64,000 nucleotides of DNA from Sclerotinia nivalis. Lineage: Eukaryota > Ascomycota > Leotiomycetes > Helotiales > Sclerotiniaceae. The position numbers and the translations under genes are program-made. The notes under the pieces were generated by a model. That model worked only from the letters and a program-made list of their open reading frames with translations, searched no databases and was not told the DNA's origin. The stretch is taken from the NCBI GenBank assembly GCA_029531795.1, contig JAPEIS010000016.1, positions 1,674,001 through 1,738,000 on the forward strand. The letters are read 5' to 3'. This document shows positions 34,599 through 46,272 of this stretch, piece after piece; positions within the stretch are counted from its first letter, which is position 1; each line of letters opens with the position of its first letter.

Positions 34599-36383
34599 AT
34601 GAGATTCCGGAGGAAGCAATCTCCATTGCTTTTACTTTTATTGCCATCATTGGCTTTGGCTCTATCTCCTGCGGCACAAGACAACAGACAATCTGCCCTT
34701 TCGAAAGATAATGATGCGCAAACTGGAAAGATAGACAAAAACGTCGATTCTGGATACGATTCATCATCAGCTGTTACAGGTCTTACCGATAATAAAGCAA
34801 AACATGATGTTGGCACGAAAGACGCGCCAGTCGATGGAAAAGATGGAAAACCACACGCTGGCCCATTCGTAGACACCACCAAAAAAGACTCCAAGAAAGA
34901 TGCTACAACAGGTGAAAAGACGGATTCCAAAGATTCTAAGAACTCCAAGTCCAAGCTTGAAGATGGAGAATTGGTTGTGCCACCTACAGCCAAAACATCC
35001 ACAGCGAAGAAGGAAAAAATGGTTGATGACGATGGCAACGAAATTCCCCAGAGCATTGATGGCGTTATGAACGATCCAAGTCGAGCATTACCTAAGCATG
35101 GCACAACAGGTACTGAGGGAGGTGTGAGTGAGAAAGAGAAGACACGAAAGGGTCAAGAAAGCCAAACGGGAGAGAAGGTGGAAAAGAAGCCAGCATCACC
35201 TAAAGAGGCACCTCCAATACCTCACGATACCGAACAAAAGTTACAGGGTGATAGCAAAGATTCGCAGAAGAAGGATTCGACTAAAAAAACCACTGATGAC
35301 AAGGAGACTGGTGCCACTGACAACCTCGCTGGATTGGATAAACCTACAGATCTTCCAGATAAGACAAACAATGATCCTCATCCAATTCCTAATTCTGCCA
35401 ACAAGGATCACCTAGATGTTACCAAATCCGATTCCAAGGCCATTCCAAAGCTTGAATTGGAAGGAGAGGGTAATGAGGGTCTCATTCAACCTTTACACTC
35501 ATTTCTTCTTTCACTCACAATGATTTTGTTCTCTGAAATTGGAGACAAGACATTTTTGATTGCAGCATTGATGGCTATGAAGCATGACAGACTTCTCGTG
35601 TTTTCTGCCGCATTTTCTGCATTAATAGCTATGACAATTCTATCCGCAGTATTGGGTCATGCAGTTCCTACTTTAATTCCAAAACGATTCACGAATTTCC
35701 TAGCCGCAGGATTATTCTTGATCTTCGGAGGACGTTTATTAAAAGAAGGTTTAGCCATGAGTCCAGATGAGGGTGTAACGGAAGAAATGAAAGAAGTCGA
35801 AATGGAACTTGAGGAAAAAGAACATTTGGCAAAACAACAAGGAAGACGTCGATCATCAGTTTCTCCATATGCTCTCGAAATGGGTCTTGGTGGAGGATCA
35901 AGAGCCAGCACAAGAAAATCTAGATCAGGATCCCGTCTACCATCTCCACCAAGAAGTCCTTCAACTTCATCAGATCGATCTCCTTCTCCTAAAAGATCAA
36001 CATTTCAAAGTGCCGCAGGTGGTTTGAATAATCTTCTTTCTCTACTATTAAGTCCAGCTTGGGTTCAAACATTCGTCATGACTTTCCTAGGTGAATGGGG
36101 AGATCGTAGTCAAATTGCTACGATTGCTATGGCTGCTGGTCAAGATTATTGGTGGGTTACTGGTGGTGCGGTTAGTGGTCATGCTGTATGTACTGGTGTG
36201 GCTGTTATTGGAGGAAGAGCCATTGCTGGAAAAGTCAGCTTAAGAGTTGGTAAGTTCCTCTTCATATAATATCATATTTCAAACAACGTAAAGCTAACCA
36301 GCTCCACAGTAACATTAGGAGGGGCATTCGCCTTTTTAGTCTTCGGCATTATTTATCTCGTCGAAGCTTTATACTATGCTTAA
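34599..36383 (+). CDS. GDT1: GDT1/TMEM165-family Golgi Ca2+/Mn2+ transporter
   Basis: Exons 34599-36249 and 36310-36383 are joined over a 60-bp intron (GTAAGT...CCACAG); about 574 residues. The N-terminus is a clear signal peptide (PLLLLLLPSLALALS). The two family signatures are present: FSEIGDKTFL (about 312) and LGEWGDRSQIAT (about 498), each in a three-helix repeat; the acidic residues of these motifs bind the cation. The final exon supplies the last membrane helix (GGAFAFLVFGIIYLVEALYYA, given here as its ends). Family members exchange Ca2+/Mn2+ for H+ in the Golgi and support glycosylation. Unusual here are a ~270-residue Lys/Asp/Ser/Thr-rich region between signal peptide and first helix, and a Ser/Arg-rich loop between repeats. 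Confidence 0.94.
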
Positions 36384-37586
36384 GCTTGACTTCTCAGCTT
36401 CTTAGCTTGTTAGCTTGTCAGAGGAAACGCATTGTTTCGTTCATAGTACAGATCCTTTAGTTCGAGTTACATGTAATATCAATACAATTCTTTTCCGCCT
36501 CGCTTCTTCTCCTAAACGCACCTTTCTGCGTGCGTTCCTTTAAAAGCCTTGGTATGGGATGAGGGCGAGATGTAATTTTCTTTTGTTCGAGGCGGCTTGG
36601 GTTTTAGGATAAGATAGGGAGTCGATTCGTCAAATGAGGAAGGGGATGCATCTTTACAATACTACTTTCTTTCTCCTTTACTTTGTTACTAATAATATAT
36701 GAGGAATGGGTGGGTGAATGAATAATTGGGTGGGAACGTGTGTATGTTAGGGTATGAGTGTATGGATGGGTATGAAGGTTTAAGGGATGGTAGGATCAGG
36801 TCGATAGGATGAGATGAGATGAATATGAGATGAGTGGAAAGGATAGGAAAGGGAAGGAAAGGAAAGGACTTATTTGTTCATTGTTCATTGTACTGTATAG
36901 CTTGGTTAGGGTTAGTGATGGTATGATATGATATGATATGGTATGGATTGGTAGGGTTGGGATGCAATGGATGGATGGATGGATGGATGGATGAGAATAG
37001 ATAATATGAGTTCTGGCAGGGAGAAGGGTATAGGAAGAGTAAAGAGAATAAAAATAATTATAGAGGGATAGGTAGAGGGATATCCGGATGGACTATACTG
37101 GACTGAATAGGAAAGATGGACAAACAGACAGATAGAGAGATGGAGAGTAGAAGTATGGATGAGAAGAAGGAATGCAATGTAATTCAACGCCATGCAATGC
37201 AATGGAATATAATGTAATGATATGATATGAAGAGATGTAAAGTGATATTGTTGGAACGTCATGTGATCAACCTCATAAAGGGAGCCGTAGAACTAGCGAG
37301 TTCTAGTCCCTTCTCCTTCCACATAAATAGTCCCCATTTCTCATAGTGTGGCTAGCCAGAATGAATCACACAATATACTACAATAGTACTATGCAATTAG
37401 TATCACCGAAGTGATACCAACAGATATATTGCCATATATCTATCTGTGATACTGCCCACGGGATTGACGCATACGTAGAACCGCAGACTCCTTCTCCTTT
37501 GACGTTTCCGATATACCAAAATCTCCATTTATAAACTCCATTTCACACCAAACTCCGAACCCAAAATCCCAAGCAATAATAATAAC
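36384..37586. other. convergent 3' intergenic region, GDT1 and Sos7
   Basis: Holds the terminators of two convergent genes. The left part is low complexity: GGAAAGGAAAGG (36,840-36,870), GATATGATATGATATGG, and (GGAT)n at 36,968-36,992. The right part has three compact hairpins, listed separately. No protein gene seen. Confidence 0.6.
37288..37441. repeat. cluster of three perfect short hairpins
   Basis: Stem TAGAACT with loop AGCG (37288-37305); stem GTATCAC with loop CGAA (37400-37417); stem AGATATA with loop TTGCCA (37422-37441). The last two are followed by TATCTGTGATAC (37441-37452), which can pair with upstream ACAGATA and GTATCAC, so they can also fold into a larger nested structure. 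Function unknown. Confidence 0.75.
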
Positions 37587-38564
37587 CTACGCATCACCTT
37601 CCACCCCCAACATTCCCCTCAACCCCCCTTCCACACCCCTCCACCAGCGTCCTCTCTCCTCCAAATCATCTCCCGTCCCACCTGCACCCTCCTCCTTCCT
37701 CCTCTTTGCCTCCCTCGCCGCCGCAACACTAACCGTCCTCTTCGCTTCCAACGGCACCAATTCCGCATTTAACCTCTCAACTTCTTTAGTTTTCCTCGGG
37801 ACCTGTACTTGTAACTGTTCCAACTGTCTATCCAAATCTCTCCTCTCCTTTTCTTTTTCTTCCACTAACTCCCTCGTTTTATCTAATCCCAATTTAAGAT
37901 TCGGATGACTTATTCCCTCTCCATCTATCCCATTTTGCTCGTTTTTTAACTTTTGAATATTTTCTTCCAATCCAGATATTTTCAAAGGCAGTTCAGAAAG
38001 TTGTTTAGTTTGTAGTTGGATATGTTCATATTTTCTACATAATTCTCGACCTCGTTTCTCAAGCTCTTCAACAAGTTCTGCTACTTCGACTTTTTGGGCT
38101 TTGAGTGAGGATTTGGAGAGGAGTAAGGAGGCTTCTAAATCGATGTTTTCTTGATGTTCGACTACGAGCGGTGGATCGCCAACGATGGCTCGGATGAATT
38201 TTTCTTTGGTTACTTGTTCGAGGTAGGAGAAACGGAGTTTGGAGAAGAGTTCCTGTGGGAAGGTGTTAGTATCTGTTTATGTTTTATTTTGCGAGGGAAG
38301 AAATATGTAGGGACGCGTGAATATATGGATAAATACATAAGTGAGTTTTATAAGGAAAAATAGAAATACCTTATAATGCGCCAGATCAGCCTCTAAACTA
38401 GCAGGAGATGGATTTTCGAGAGGATCAGCTGCAGAACCATTGGATGTTCGATCGCCTGGTTTTAAAGGGGCAGAAATTGGCTCGCTCAGTTTTATAATAC
38501 TCAATTCGTGGGATTTCTGAAGTTTTTGGAGGGTGGTGAGGGTACTTTGGGGTGAAAGAGCCAT
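37587..38564 (-). CDS. SOS7: kinetochore protein Sos7
   Basis: Exons 38564-38370 and 38252-37587, separated by a 117-bp intron with GTATTT donor, ATACTAAC branch and CCCACAG acceptor; 286 residues. The splice restores the family signature HYKELFSKLRFSYLEQ followed by VTKEKFIRAIVGDPP (residues about 63-95). The rest is a long coiled coil with heptads of Leu and charged residues (about 105-250). In fission yeast Sos7 acts with the Spc7/KNL1 kinetochore protein as a Zwint-like partner, linking centromeres to spindle microtubules. Length agrees with the fission yeast protein. The sense strand turns very G-rich at the 3' end. Confidence 0.88.
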
Positions 38565-39124
38565 GTTGTTAGGCTGTGATGTATTGTTTGCAGATATTAT
38601 GGGTTGTAAAAGTTATGTATATCTGGGGAAATATTAACGTCGCGTATAATATTATAGAAGTGAGATCTTTGCTGATTCTGTGTTTTGCAGCTGCAGGTTT
38701 TTGTATTTGAGATTTTGGAAATCAGAGGGGTGTCTTGTCGCATTGCATTGTTTACTTTGATTTATTCTGCCGGCGGTGAATGTTTGATATAAATTCACAC
38801 CTTCTAATGGTTATTTTTAGATTTTACAAGCGCCAATCGCTAACAATTGTATGGTATTATCCGATCAAGAGGTCAATGCATCATATCACAGAAAATACGA
38901 TAGCAACCGCAAGGCTCCCAAAATCTCCATACTTCTATATATTCACGTTTCATTCATCTATTCCATTCACTTACATTATAGCAATATCTGTATTTCGCTA
39001 TCTTATTTTTTCACTACAGCCCTTTACCAAACGTTATAAGAATACAAATATGTCCTGATCCTCCACTTCATCTACATATCCCATCTACCCTCCAACCTCA
39101 AACAAATCGCAATCCACCCCAAAC
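38565..39124. promoter_or_regulatory. bidirectional promoter of SOS7 and the RS-rich gene
   Basis: 560 bp separate the two divergent start codons. A small frame at 38780-39058 is not supported. The stretch before the right-hand ATG (39,057-39,124) is pyrimidine-rich, as in many fungal leaders. No specific operator recognised. Confidence 0.5.
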
Positions 39125-40528
39125 ATGACAAACGACACCTACCTAACCGATGACTATGTCGCCAACCTCCTAGCTCAAGATGCCAAAGCCAGTTCCATAA
39201 AATATTCTTCCATGGGCCTCGAAGCATATGCCAAAGAATCTAAACCTCCACCCAATAAACCAAAACCTAATACCCGTTTTCTACGCAATATTATTAGAGA
39301 TACGGATAATCATAATAGCGCATTGTTGGCTAAAGAGGCGGCGGAAGCAAAAGCTAGATTGGAAGGTTTGTCGAATGGTGGGAGAGGAAGGAAGGTTGAA
39401 AGTAAGGTTGCGCCGGGAGATATTAGAAGGAGACAATTGGGAGATATTAAGGCTATTTTGGGGGGACCAGTGAAGAGGAAACGGGAGGATTCTGAGAGGG
39501 AGGATGATGGGAAGAGGGATTCATTGCGTTCAAGAGAGAGGACGGGGGTGGAAAATACGAAGATACGAAAATTGAGGGATGGGGAGGACAGTGATCGTCG
39601 AAGTCGTAGGAAGGATATAGATATTTCTGCGGAATTAATAGGTCATCGAAGGAGAGAATCAAGACGTACGGAAGGTGGAGGTGAGGATGAAGAACTTAAT
39701 GGTGATAAACGAAGATCTAAAGATAGGCGGAGAAGATATCATGATGATGATTCGGGGGAAGAAGGCAATAAATCACGGCGAAGGGAACATAGACGAAGAA
39801 GTACTTCCGAGGATGGAGAGCGCACAAAGGATGATAGGAGGAGATATAGAGAGAGATCACGTTCACCTAGAGAACATCGAAGTAAAGATTCAAGTTATAG
39901 GGAAAGGGATCGATTACCCCATCGCAACCGAAAACGCTCCCTCTCACCAACCTCACCAACCTCAGAAGACGAAGAAAGATCATCCCATCAACCACATAAA
40001 TATTCTTCCTCACGCACGAAACAACATCCGGACCGAGAGCCGGAACAATCATCCGATTCTGACCCCCTAGACTCAATAATCGGTCCCCGTCCCGCCCATG
40101 AAAAACAACCCCTTCGAATCCGTGGTCGTGGAGCTACCTCCCTCGGCTCAACATCAATAATGGATTCTCGATTCCACGCAGACTATGATCCAAAAAGTGA
40201 TGTACAACTTGAAGATACGCTTCAAGGAGAAGGAGAAGATTGGGACCAAGCACTCGAAGCATTACGCGATCGACAGAAATGGAAATTGCAGGGTGCGAAC
40301 AGGTTGAGAGATGCGGGGTTTTCGGAAGAGGAAGTTAGGAAGTGGGAGAGGGGAGGAGAGAAAAAGGAAGAGGATGTTAGGTGGAGGGGGAAGGGGGAAG
40401 GGAGGGAATGGGATAGAGGGAAGGTTGTTAGAGGGGATGGGGAGGTGGGATTTGAGACTGGATGGGGAGTTGGTAAGATAGGCGAGGGAAATTCGAATAA
40501 GGGTGTGGATTTTGGGAGGTTGAAATAG
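39125..40528 (+). CDS. RS-rich pre-mRNA-splicing-type protein
   Basis: Intronless, 467 residues. The N-terminal block is conserved-looking: YVANLLAQDAKASSIKYSSM, then KPNTRFLRNIIRDTDNHN and LLAKEAAEAKARLE. The middle (about 120-310) is a long Arg/Ser/Asp/Glu-rich region with RRRS, RSRSPREH and SRRR runs, typical of spliceosome-associated nuclear proteins. The C-terminus has a second ordered block: GEDWDQALEALRDRQKWKLQGANRLRDAGFSEEEVRKWERG (quoted from its ends, about 373-413). Proteins with this layout are annotated in related fungi as splicing factor 38B-like or RNA-splicing factors; I recognise the layout but cannot assign a precise subunit. Pyrimidine-rich and purine-rich blocks alternate within the frame. 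Confidence 0.72.
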   Translation: MTNDTYLTDDYVANLLAQDAKASSIKYSSMGLEAYAKESKPPPNKPKPNTRFLRNIIRDTDNHNSALLAKEAAEAKARLEGLSNGGRGRKVESKVAPGDIRRRQLGDIKAILGGPVKRKREDSEREDDGKRDSLRSRERTGVENTKIRKLRDGEDSDRRSRRKDIDISAELIGHRRRESRRTEGGGEDEELNGDKRRSKDRRRRYHDDDSGEEGNKSRRREHRRRSTSEDGERTKDDRRRYRERSRSPREHRSKDSSYRERDRLPHRNRKRSLSPTSPTSEDEERSSHQPHKYSSSRTKQHPDREPEQSSDSDPLDSIIGPRPAHEKQPLRIRGRGATSLGSTSIMDSRFHADYDPKSDVQLEDTLQGEGEDWDQALEALRDRQKWKLQGANRLRDAGFSEEEVRKWERGGEKKEEDVRWRGKGEGREWDRGKVVRGDGEVGFETGWGVGKIGEGNSNKGVDFGRLK

Positions 40529-41423
40529 GCGTCATTTCTCATCGGGTTTTATTGAAATGCAGAATAGATAGCCCGTCGTCTATCTCTCTCTTTAGGTATT
40601 TAGGATGGATGGATGGATGAATTAGTAGTTCTAGATACGATGGAATTCTGGAACAGAAAGTGGAGAGGATATCAAGCAAGTCATACATTAATCGCACATG
40701 AATTTACGAAATAAATTTATATGAATTTATCCCCATCCCATAGATTAACAAAGATCCCCTGGTTCTTGAAGTTTTATGTCATCATCGACAAGTTATCAGC
40801 TTTATCAACTTTATGACTGCAAATGTGTGTGATGTGTTGTGTGTGAAAAGTAGAAACATATATTTTTCTCTAATGGTTCTCAGTTTACGACGTAAGATAG
40901 CTTTAAGCTTCATCGTTTAGACTTGGATTTGGAGGGGATTTGAAAGGGATTTGGAGAGGCTTGACTTGCTCCATATATAGGGTTTTCACTCAAGAAATGA
41001 TATATGGTAAGCGGTATGAAGGATAGTTCACTTTATGCTTTCATGTTAAGGAGATACTACCTAGTAGCTGTAGGTGGATAAATTTAAATTTGGATTCCAG
41101 TTCCAATTTCATTAGATTAGATACTAGATACTAGATACTCTAGAACTACTCGGTAGATTTAAGTATATATACATATATATATTATCATCTATCTTTTAAT
41201 ATCTTTTCCTTCTCCTCCTCCTTTCCTACTCTTCGCGGTGAAAAATCTATTAACATTATCCTCAAAGGTTCAATCATGGGATATATATATAAATAAATAA
41301 CCCAAATCCTCGCACCACCAAATTTCCACTTCACGAACCAATCCAAACAACAAATCCAAAAAAATAAAAAATAAAAATAAAAATAAAATATATACAAAAG
41401 ACCCCTACTAGGCTACCCTCCCC
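40529..41423. other. convergent 3' intergenic region
   Basis: Between the 3' ends of the RS-rich gene and the laccase. Contains (GGAT)3 near 40,607, TAGATACTAGATACTAGATACT near 41,115-41,140 and an AT-rich end. No gene seen. Confidence 0.6.
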
Positions 41424-43701
41424 CTAAATCCCCGAATCCTCCTGATGAACCGGATTTCCGTTCCACTGATCACACGTCCCCTGCAAAGTAGCCGAATCCA
41501 AGATCCCCGGAATCTCACTCGCCCGCTCCAAAAATTGCAGCGCAAACCCCTGACTAGCATGCCACCCAATATGACAATGCGCCAACCACGCCCCCGGATT
41601 ATCCGTCTCGAATGCTAACACTAGATATCCGCCTGCGGGTAAGTTAGCCACGTCCCGTCGAGGGGGATTGTTAAGATTGTATGTGGAAACCGCGGTGGCG
41701 GGATCATAGAGCGTAGCTTGTTGGGAGATGACGAAGAAATCGTGGCCGTGGAGATGGATGGGATGCGGGACGGGAATGCGCGAGTGTATTATTAGGTAGA
41801 CCCATTCATTTGCTTTGGGGAGCTCGATGAGATTGTTTGCCGAGGTGAAGGTGGTGATGCCTTTTTCGACCATGAGGAGTGTGGGGTCTTCCCATTCTGT
41901 TAGGAAGGTCGAGTTGTTGAGGTACCATCTGAAGAGTTTGTTGGAGTTTTGCGCGATGGTGACGGCTTCGTCAGCGTTGGTGGAGGAGGCGGATACGGTT
42001 TTGGGGACGAAGGGAATTAGTGATGAGGGTGATTCGTCGACACATTCATCGGTGAAGTTGTAGCCGGTGGTTGTGGGGAGGCCGGTTGAACTGCCGTAGT
42101 GAAGAACACCTTTGATATTTTTTGGGTTGTTATTCTCGGAACAGGAAGCTTGGGGAATAGCTCGAATCCAGAAATCAGAGGCGACGGAAGCTTGGTTTGC
42201 GGTTACGATTACATCGTAGCGCTGGCCTGGGAGGAAAGCTGTTAGTACGTATTTTCTGATGATGAGGAGTAGAACACTAACCGATAGCAATGTTGAGAAC
42301 CTGAGTTTGGTAAGGTACGATAGGAACAAGATCATTCGCCATAACGGTTAAAATGTGATTATCAACTGAGAACTTAAAGTGACTATCGATAGCACTATTC
42401 ACAAGACGGAATCTATATGAAGTGCCTGATGTAACACTAGTTGAGAAACGTGAACCAGTTTGGTTACTAGCACCATCCTCTCCAAAAACATTGGTACCAT
42501 TAATAAGACCTGTATCCATGACTGGTGATCCAGCAGTTTGAGCATATTGATATTGCTGATCAACAGTAGTGTGACCCCAATCAGTAAGCAAAAGTGTTCC
42601 CTTGTCAACGTCATAGTTGGCTGTAGAAGGACCATTGATAATGATACCACCTGCTACACCCTCCCACGCTTGTAACCCAACGTGAGAATGATACCATGAT
42701 GAACCATATTGAGTGGCTCTCCATTTATAGGTATAAGTAGCTCCAAAGGCGATAGGGCATTGTGTAATTGATGGCACTCCGTCATTTTGATTGGTATAAT
42801 TTTGACGCATACCATGAAAATGAATAGTTGAACCATTGACAGAAAGACTGTTGGTCACATGTACCACAACATTATCACCCCAATCAGCAATAATAGTTGG
42901 ACCTGGGATACTTCCATTGATCGTTTGAACGTATCTCGAAATTCCGTCAGGTGAAGCGACGCCATCTTGAACATTGAGCCAATACTGAAATATGGGATTA
43001 GAGAAAGACATTAGCTATTTGGAAAAGTTTCTTACCTCGCGAGTGACACCGGTATTTGGCACCTCATTGTAGTAGTCGGTGCTGGTAGAATAGTCGCACC
43101 ACTTTGATCTATCGCCGGCGGTATTGCCTGCACATGGAGTTCCTGACGCGGTGGTCGAGCTTACAGTCTTGCTGGTTGAGGATGATGCTGATGCAGAAGA
43201 TACTGCTGAAGAAGTAACTTGGCCAGTGATCGAAGATGATTGGCCTGTTGTGGAACTTGCCGTTGCAGTTGAAGATGTAGCCTGTCCAGTTGCGGAAGTT
43301 GACACTACAGTCGAAGTGCTCGAAGCGGTTTTAGCCGTTGAGATGCTGACACTCGTGGTAAGTATGGGAGGAAGTGTAGTGGTTGTAGATAATAAACTTT
43401 GAAGCGAACTCCATTTGGATTGAGCTACCGATTGGAGAGAAGAGACGGAAGTTTTGACTGCAGCACTAGTGGCGGTTGCTTTGGTTGATGAGCACTTGTT
43501 TGATGTAACGGCTTTGGTATTGCCTTTGGTAAGAATTGCGGGTATAATATAAACTTTTGTGCTAAGCAAGCACTCAACCTCATTGATGATTTTAAGAATA
43601 TCTGCTTGAAGAGCAGCAATGGGATTGAAGAATCCAAAAGTAGGCGTCGCCTGAATTTGGAAAAATGAGAGGCACAAGGCCAAAAGGATATAAAGACGCA
43701 T
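41424..43701 (-). CDS. laccase (multicopper oxidase) with Ser/Thr-rich N-terminal extension
   Basis: Exons 43701-43036, 42984-42282 and 42226-41424 give 723 residues. Signal peptide at 1-18. Laccases oxidise phenols with O2 at a blue copper and a trinuclear cluster. All ligand boxes are present: HFHG (277-280), WYHSHVG (320-326), HPIHLHGHDF (611-620) and HCHIGWH (673-679), with Cys674 at the blue-copper site and Phe684 in the axial position. The C-terminus ends in DSGI, the ascomycete laccase tail that plugs the solvent channel. Introns join TRE|YWLNVQDG and IAIG|QRYDV in frame. The oddity is residues about 20-195: a helical patch, then a Ser/Thr/Ala-rich, probably O-glycosylated stalk before the usual laccase start (CAGNTAGDRSKWCDY). 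Secreted, possibly wall-held by the stalk. Confidence 0.95.
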
Positions 43702-46272
43702 AATGGAACCCTCTATGAGACTTTCTTAGTGTATGAAACTTGGCCGTTGAAAAGTATTGAGGATAAACTGGTCTTGTGGTCCTCGAATGAGGATGCCAAA
43801 GTGAAACAGAAGCGAATGTAGAAGAGAGAAAGAGATAAAGAGTTGTGCTGGATGATAAATAATGAGGTCGTACCAGTGGGAAGGAATAATCTTCCTTAAG
43901 AAGAGTTTTACAATAACGAATATCAACAGGTAGAACCGAGCACGATGAAATATTTCAAATCCACTTAGATGCATATGGTCAAAGTCCTTTTCCAAGAGCA
44001 TCCAGGTTGATTTCTACTGTATAGTGTCCATACAAAGCCTCATCAAGACTTGGAATATAAAATATTAGTCTTATCCACCATATGTATCTCCACCATGGTA
44101 AGCTTCAGGTTCGCACTAAAATTGGCGCCAGAGATGAAAAGAAGATCTGAGTGCTCCAATCTATAATAAGGTTGGTCTGAAATAGTATTGGGATGAACAA
44201 TTGACAAGTTTAGTAGTCGATAATGAATGACCCCAGCCGCATTGGCAGCCAAGCAGAAACGTCCTTGGATAATACGAAGATGAGATAGCATCGGCGACAA
44301 GCCCACAACATTAACTTGAAAGGGATGGTTGCATCTGAATCTGTGGTATCGGAAGTGCACGTTGTCCGTGCATTCATCCTTAAATATTTTATCAGGAAAG
44401 GTTGCTGAAGTATCCGGGGTCACTAAGGTTAAAAAGTGTACAAGCCTCGATGATAGTTCTTCGTCTGTTTAAAGTATTCGGACATTTAGTTGTTGGAACC
44501 TTGCTTCAGATACTATAATTTTACTATCTGAAGCTAAGATTCCTCCACTTGTCCTCAAGTCTCTTCGTGTGCCTGAGTAGGCGTTTGTACACTTAACTTG
44601 GACTAGTAACCCATGTACTAGATTGAATGAGAGAGAAGCGATTCCCAATGAAGAAAACTGTAAAAGTTTTTTTTTTACCTCTCTTTCGGTTTATGGCAGG
44701 CGAAAAGACTCGAATCCCGATGGTATCTACATGGTTCACTGCGCATGGTAGTTTCGTATTGTACCGCTATGGGTAGTACAGTACCTTATTGTCTCTCCTA
44801 AACCGTCGACATGCATATATTCATTCAATATGTTGTACATCGGAGATTTTGGTTTATGCCGAGTATGAATAACAATTTCTAATCAAAAGATTACGTCAGA
44901 AAATAGAATGACTGGACTAAAATGTATAGATCTAGGACTTGACATGCAGTAGTGGAAGATCTGTAGACGATCATATCTGCAAGGTATATGTACTAAAGAA
45001 GGTAGCTCGTCTAAGCTTGAGAAAGATCCAAGGAAGAAGAGGCTGAGAGAAGAACAAGAAGTGAATATGGACCAGGGAAAACAAGTTTCGAAACATGGGT
45101 CCAAGTGATGGGATGGTCTGCGGGAGATCGTCGTGCGTCGTCCTTAAATTAACTTTAATTTTGATCACCTAACATCGGGTAGCTCTGCAGAGGTACTTGG
45201 CGCATCTTTCCGGTATCTGCAATTTCATCTGCGAATTATTCATTATCGATCTCAAATAGGTATTTAAAGACGAGAGTATATTAAAACATTCCGATTAGAC
45301 TGACTTCAGCTAACCGCCAGCTCACTCTATAAAATATAGACTTTACACTTCCCAAGTTAATATCTTCGGAATTTTTAGATCCGAATTAAGCGATATCTGG
45401 ATCTTAAATGTTCCGAACAATTTTTATAGCTACTGTAGCTCTCCAACAAGTTCAGACTATTCATTCTCATGACAATGTTATGTTGTTATATGTTCACATA
45501 TTGATTGTGCTGATTTCGTCTTTCGTATTTCGAAACATCAACTTCGGAAGTGACTCGGGAACCGTGCATACATTGCCACCGGATATCCTTCCTGTTACCA
45601 TGCGCTTTACCTTCAGACATATCGCTTCTTTCCCTCCGATGGCTCGGACTTATTGGAAAATTTCTGTTTAGTTACACATGCTCTTAGAGTTTGAATTTTC
45701 GAATTTGGCGAGGAAGATCCCTTTCGGGAGCAAACCATTCCACATGCTTACCTCCACACTCAATTCGCATAGAGCCGTGTACAATGGCATGTTTTTAATA
45801 TTCATCCTAACCACCGTGTGGCGTTCAACTTATTGTTCCAATTGATCGACGAGGTCGATGAATACCCTTGGCTTGCTATTGCACTGACTATAGCCATGCA
45901 ATTCTTGTCATTTCGCGTTATTGATTTGTGTACCTTTTACCATTTACAGCACAAGCTTACATTGACCAAGATATCTTTCTCTGGCTAGTCAAGGGACCAA
46001 GAAGGTGCTTGGTAGCTTGAGGTGCTTTCCCTGAGAATGTAAGATTATGATGGAGGGGCTTTGAAAGTTAGCGCCGAGCTTTTGTGCTCTGACATCTACT
46101 TTCTTATCGATATAATATTAACAGTGAGTTCTTCGTATTTCAGGTCAGTGGTTGTTTCTCAATATATTCATCATCTCTGTAACATTCGTTACATCCCATC
46201 ATCATCCTCTCTTGGTATAAACATCTCCATCCATTTAGCCATCACATACACCCTTTACAAGATCAAGAAAAC
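43702..46272. other. 2.6-kb intergenic region, no confident gene
   Basis: Holds the promoters of the laccase (left, minus) and the small secreted protein (right, plus). A 126-codon frame at 44043-44423 (-) and an 87-codon frame at 45408-45671 (+) have no recognisable domain or splice context; I do not call them. A T-run is at 44,669-44,678. No tRNA found. Confidence 0.5.

Noticed and set aside
34487..35104. 205-codon minus-strand frame
   Set aside because: Antisense shadow of the GDT1 N-terminal extension; hydrophobic composition is a by-product of complementing Lys/Asp codons.
44043..44423. 126-codon minus-strand frame upstream of the laccase
   Set aside because: No recognisable motif, and it ends without signs of splicing or conservation that could be judged from the sequence alone.
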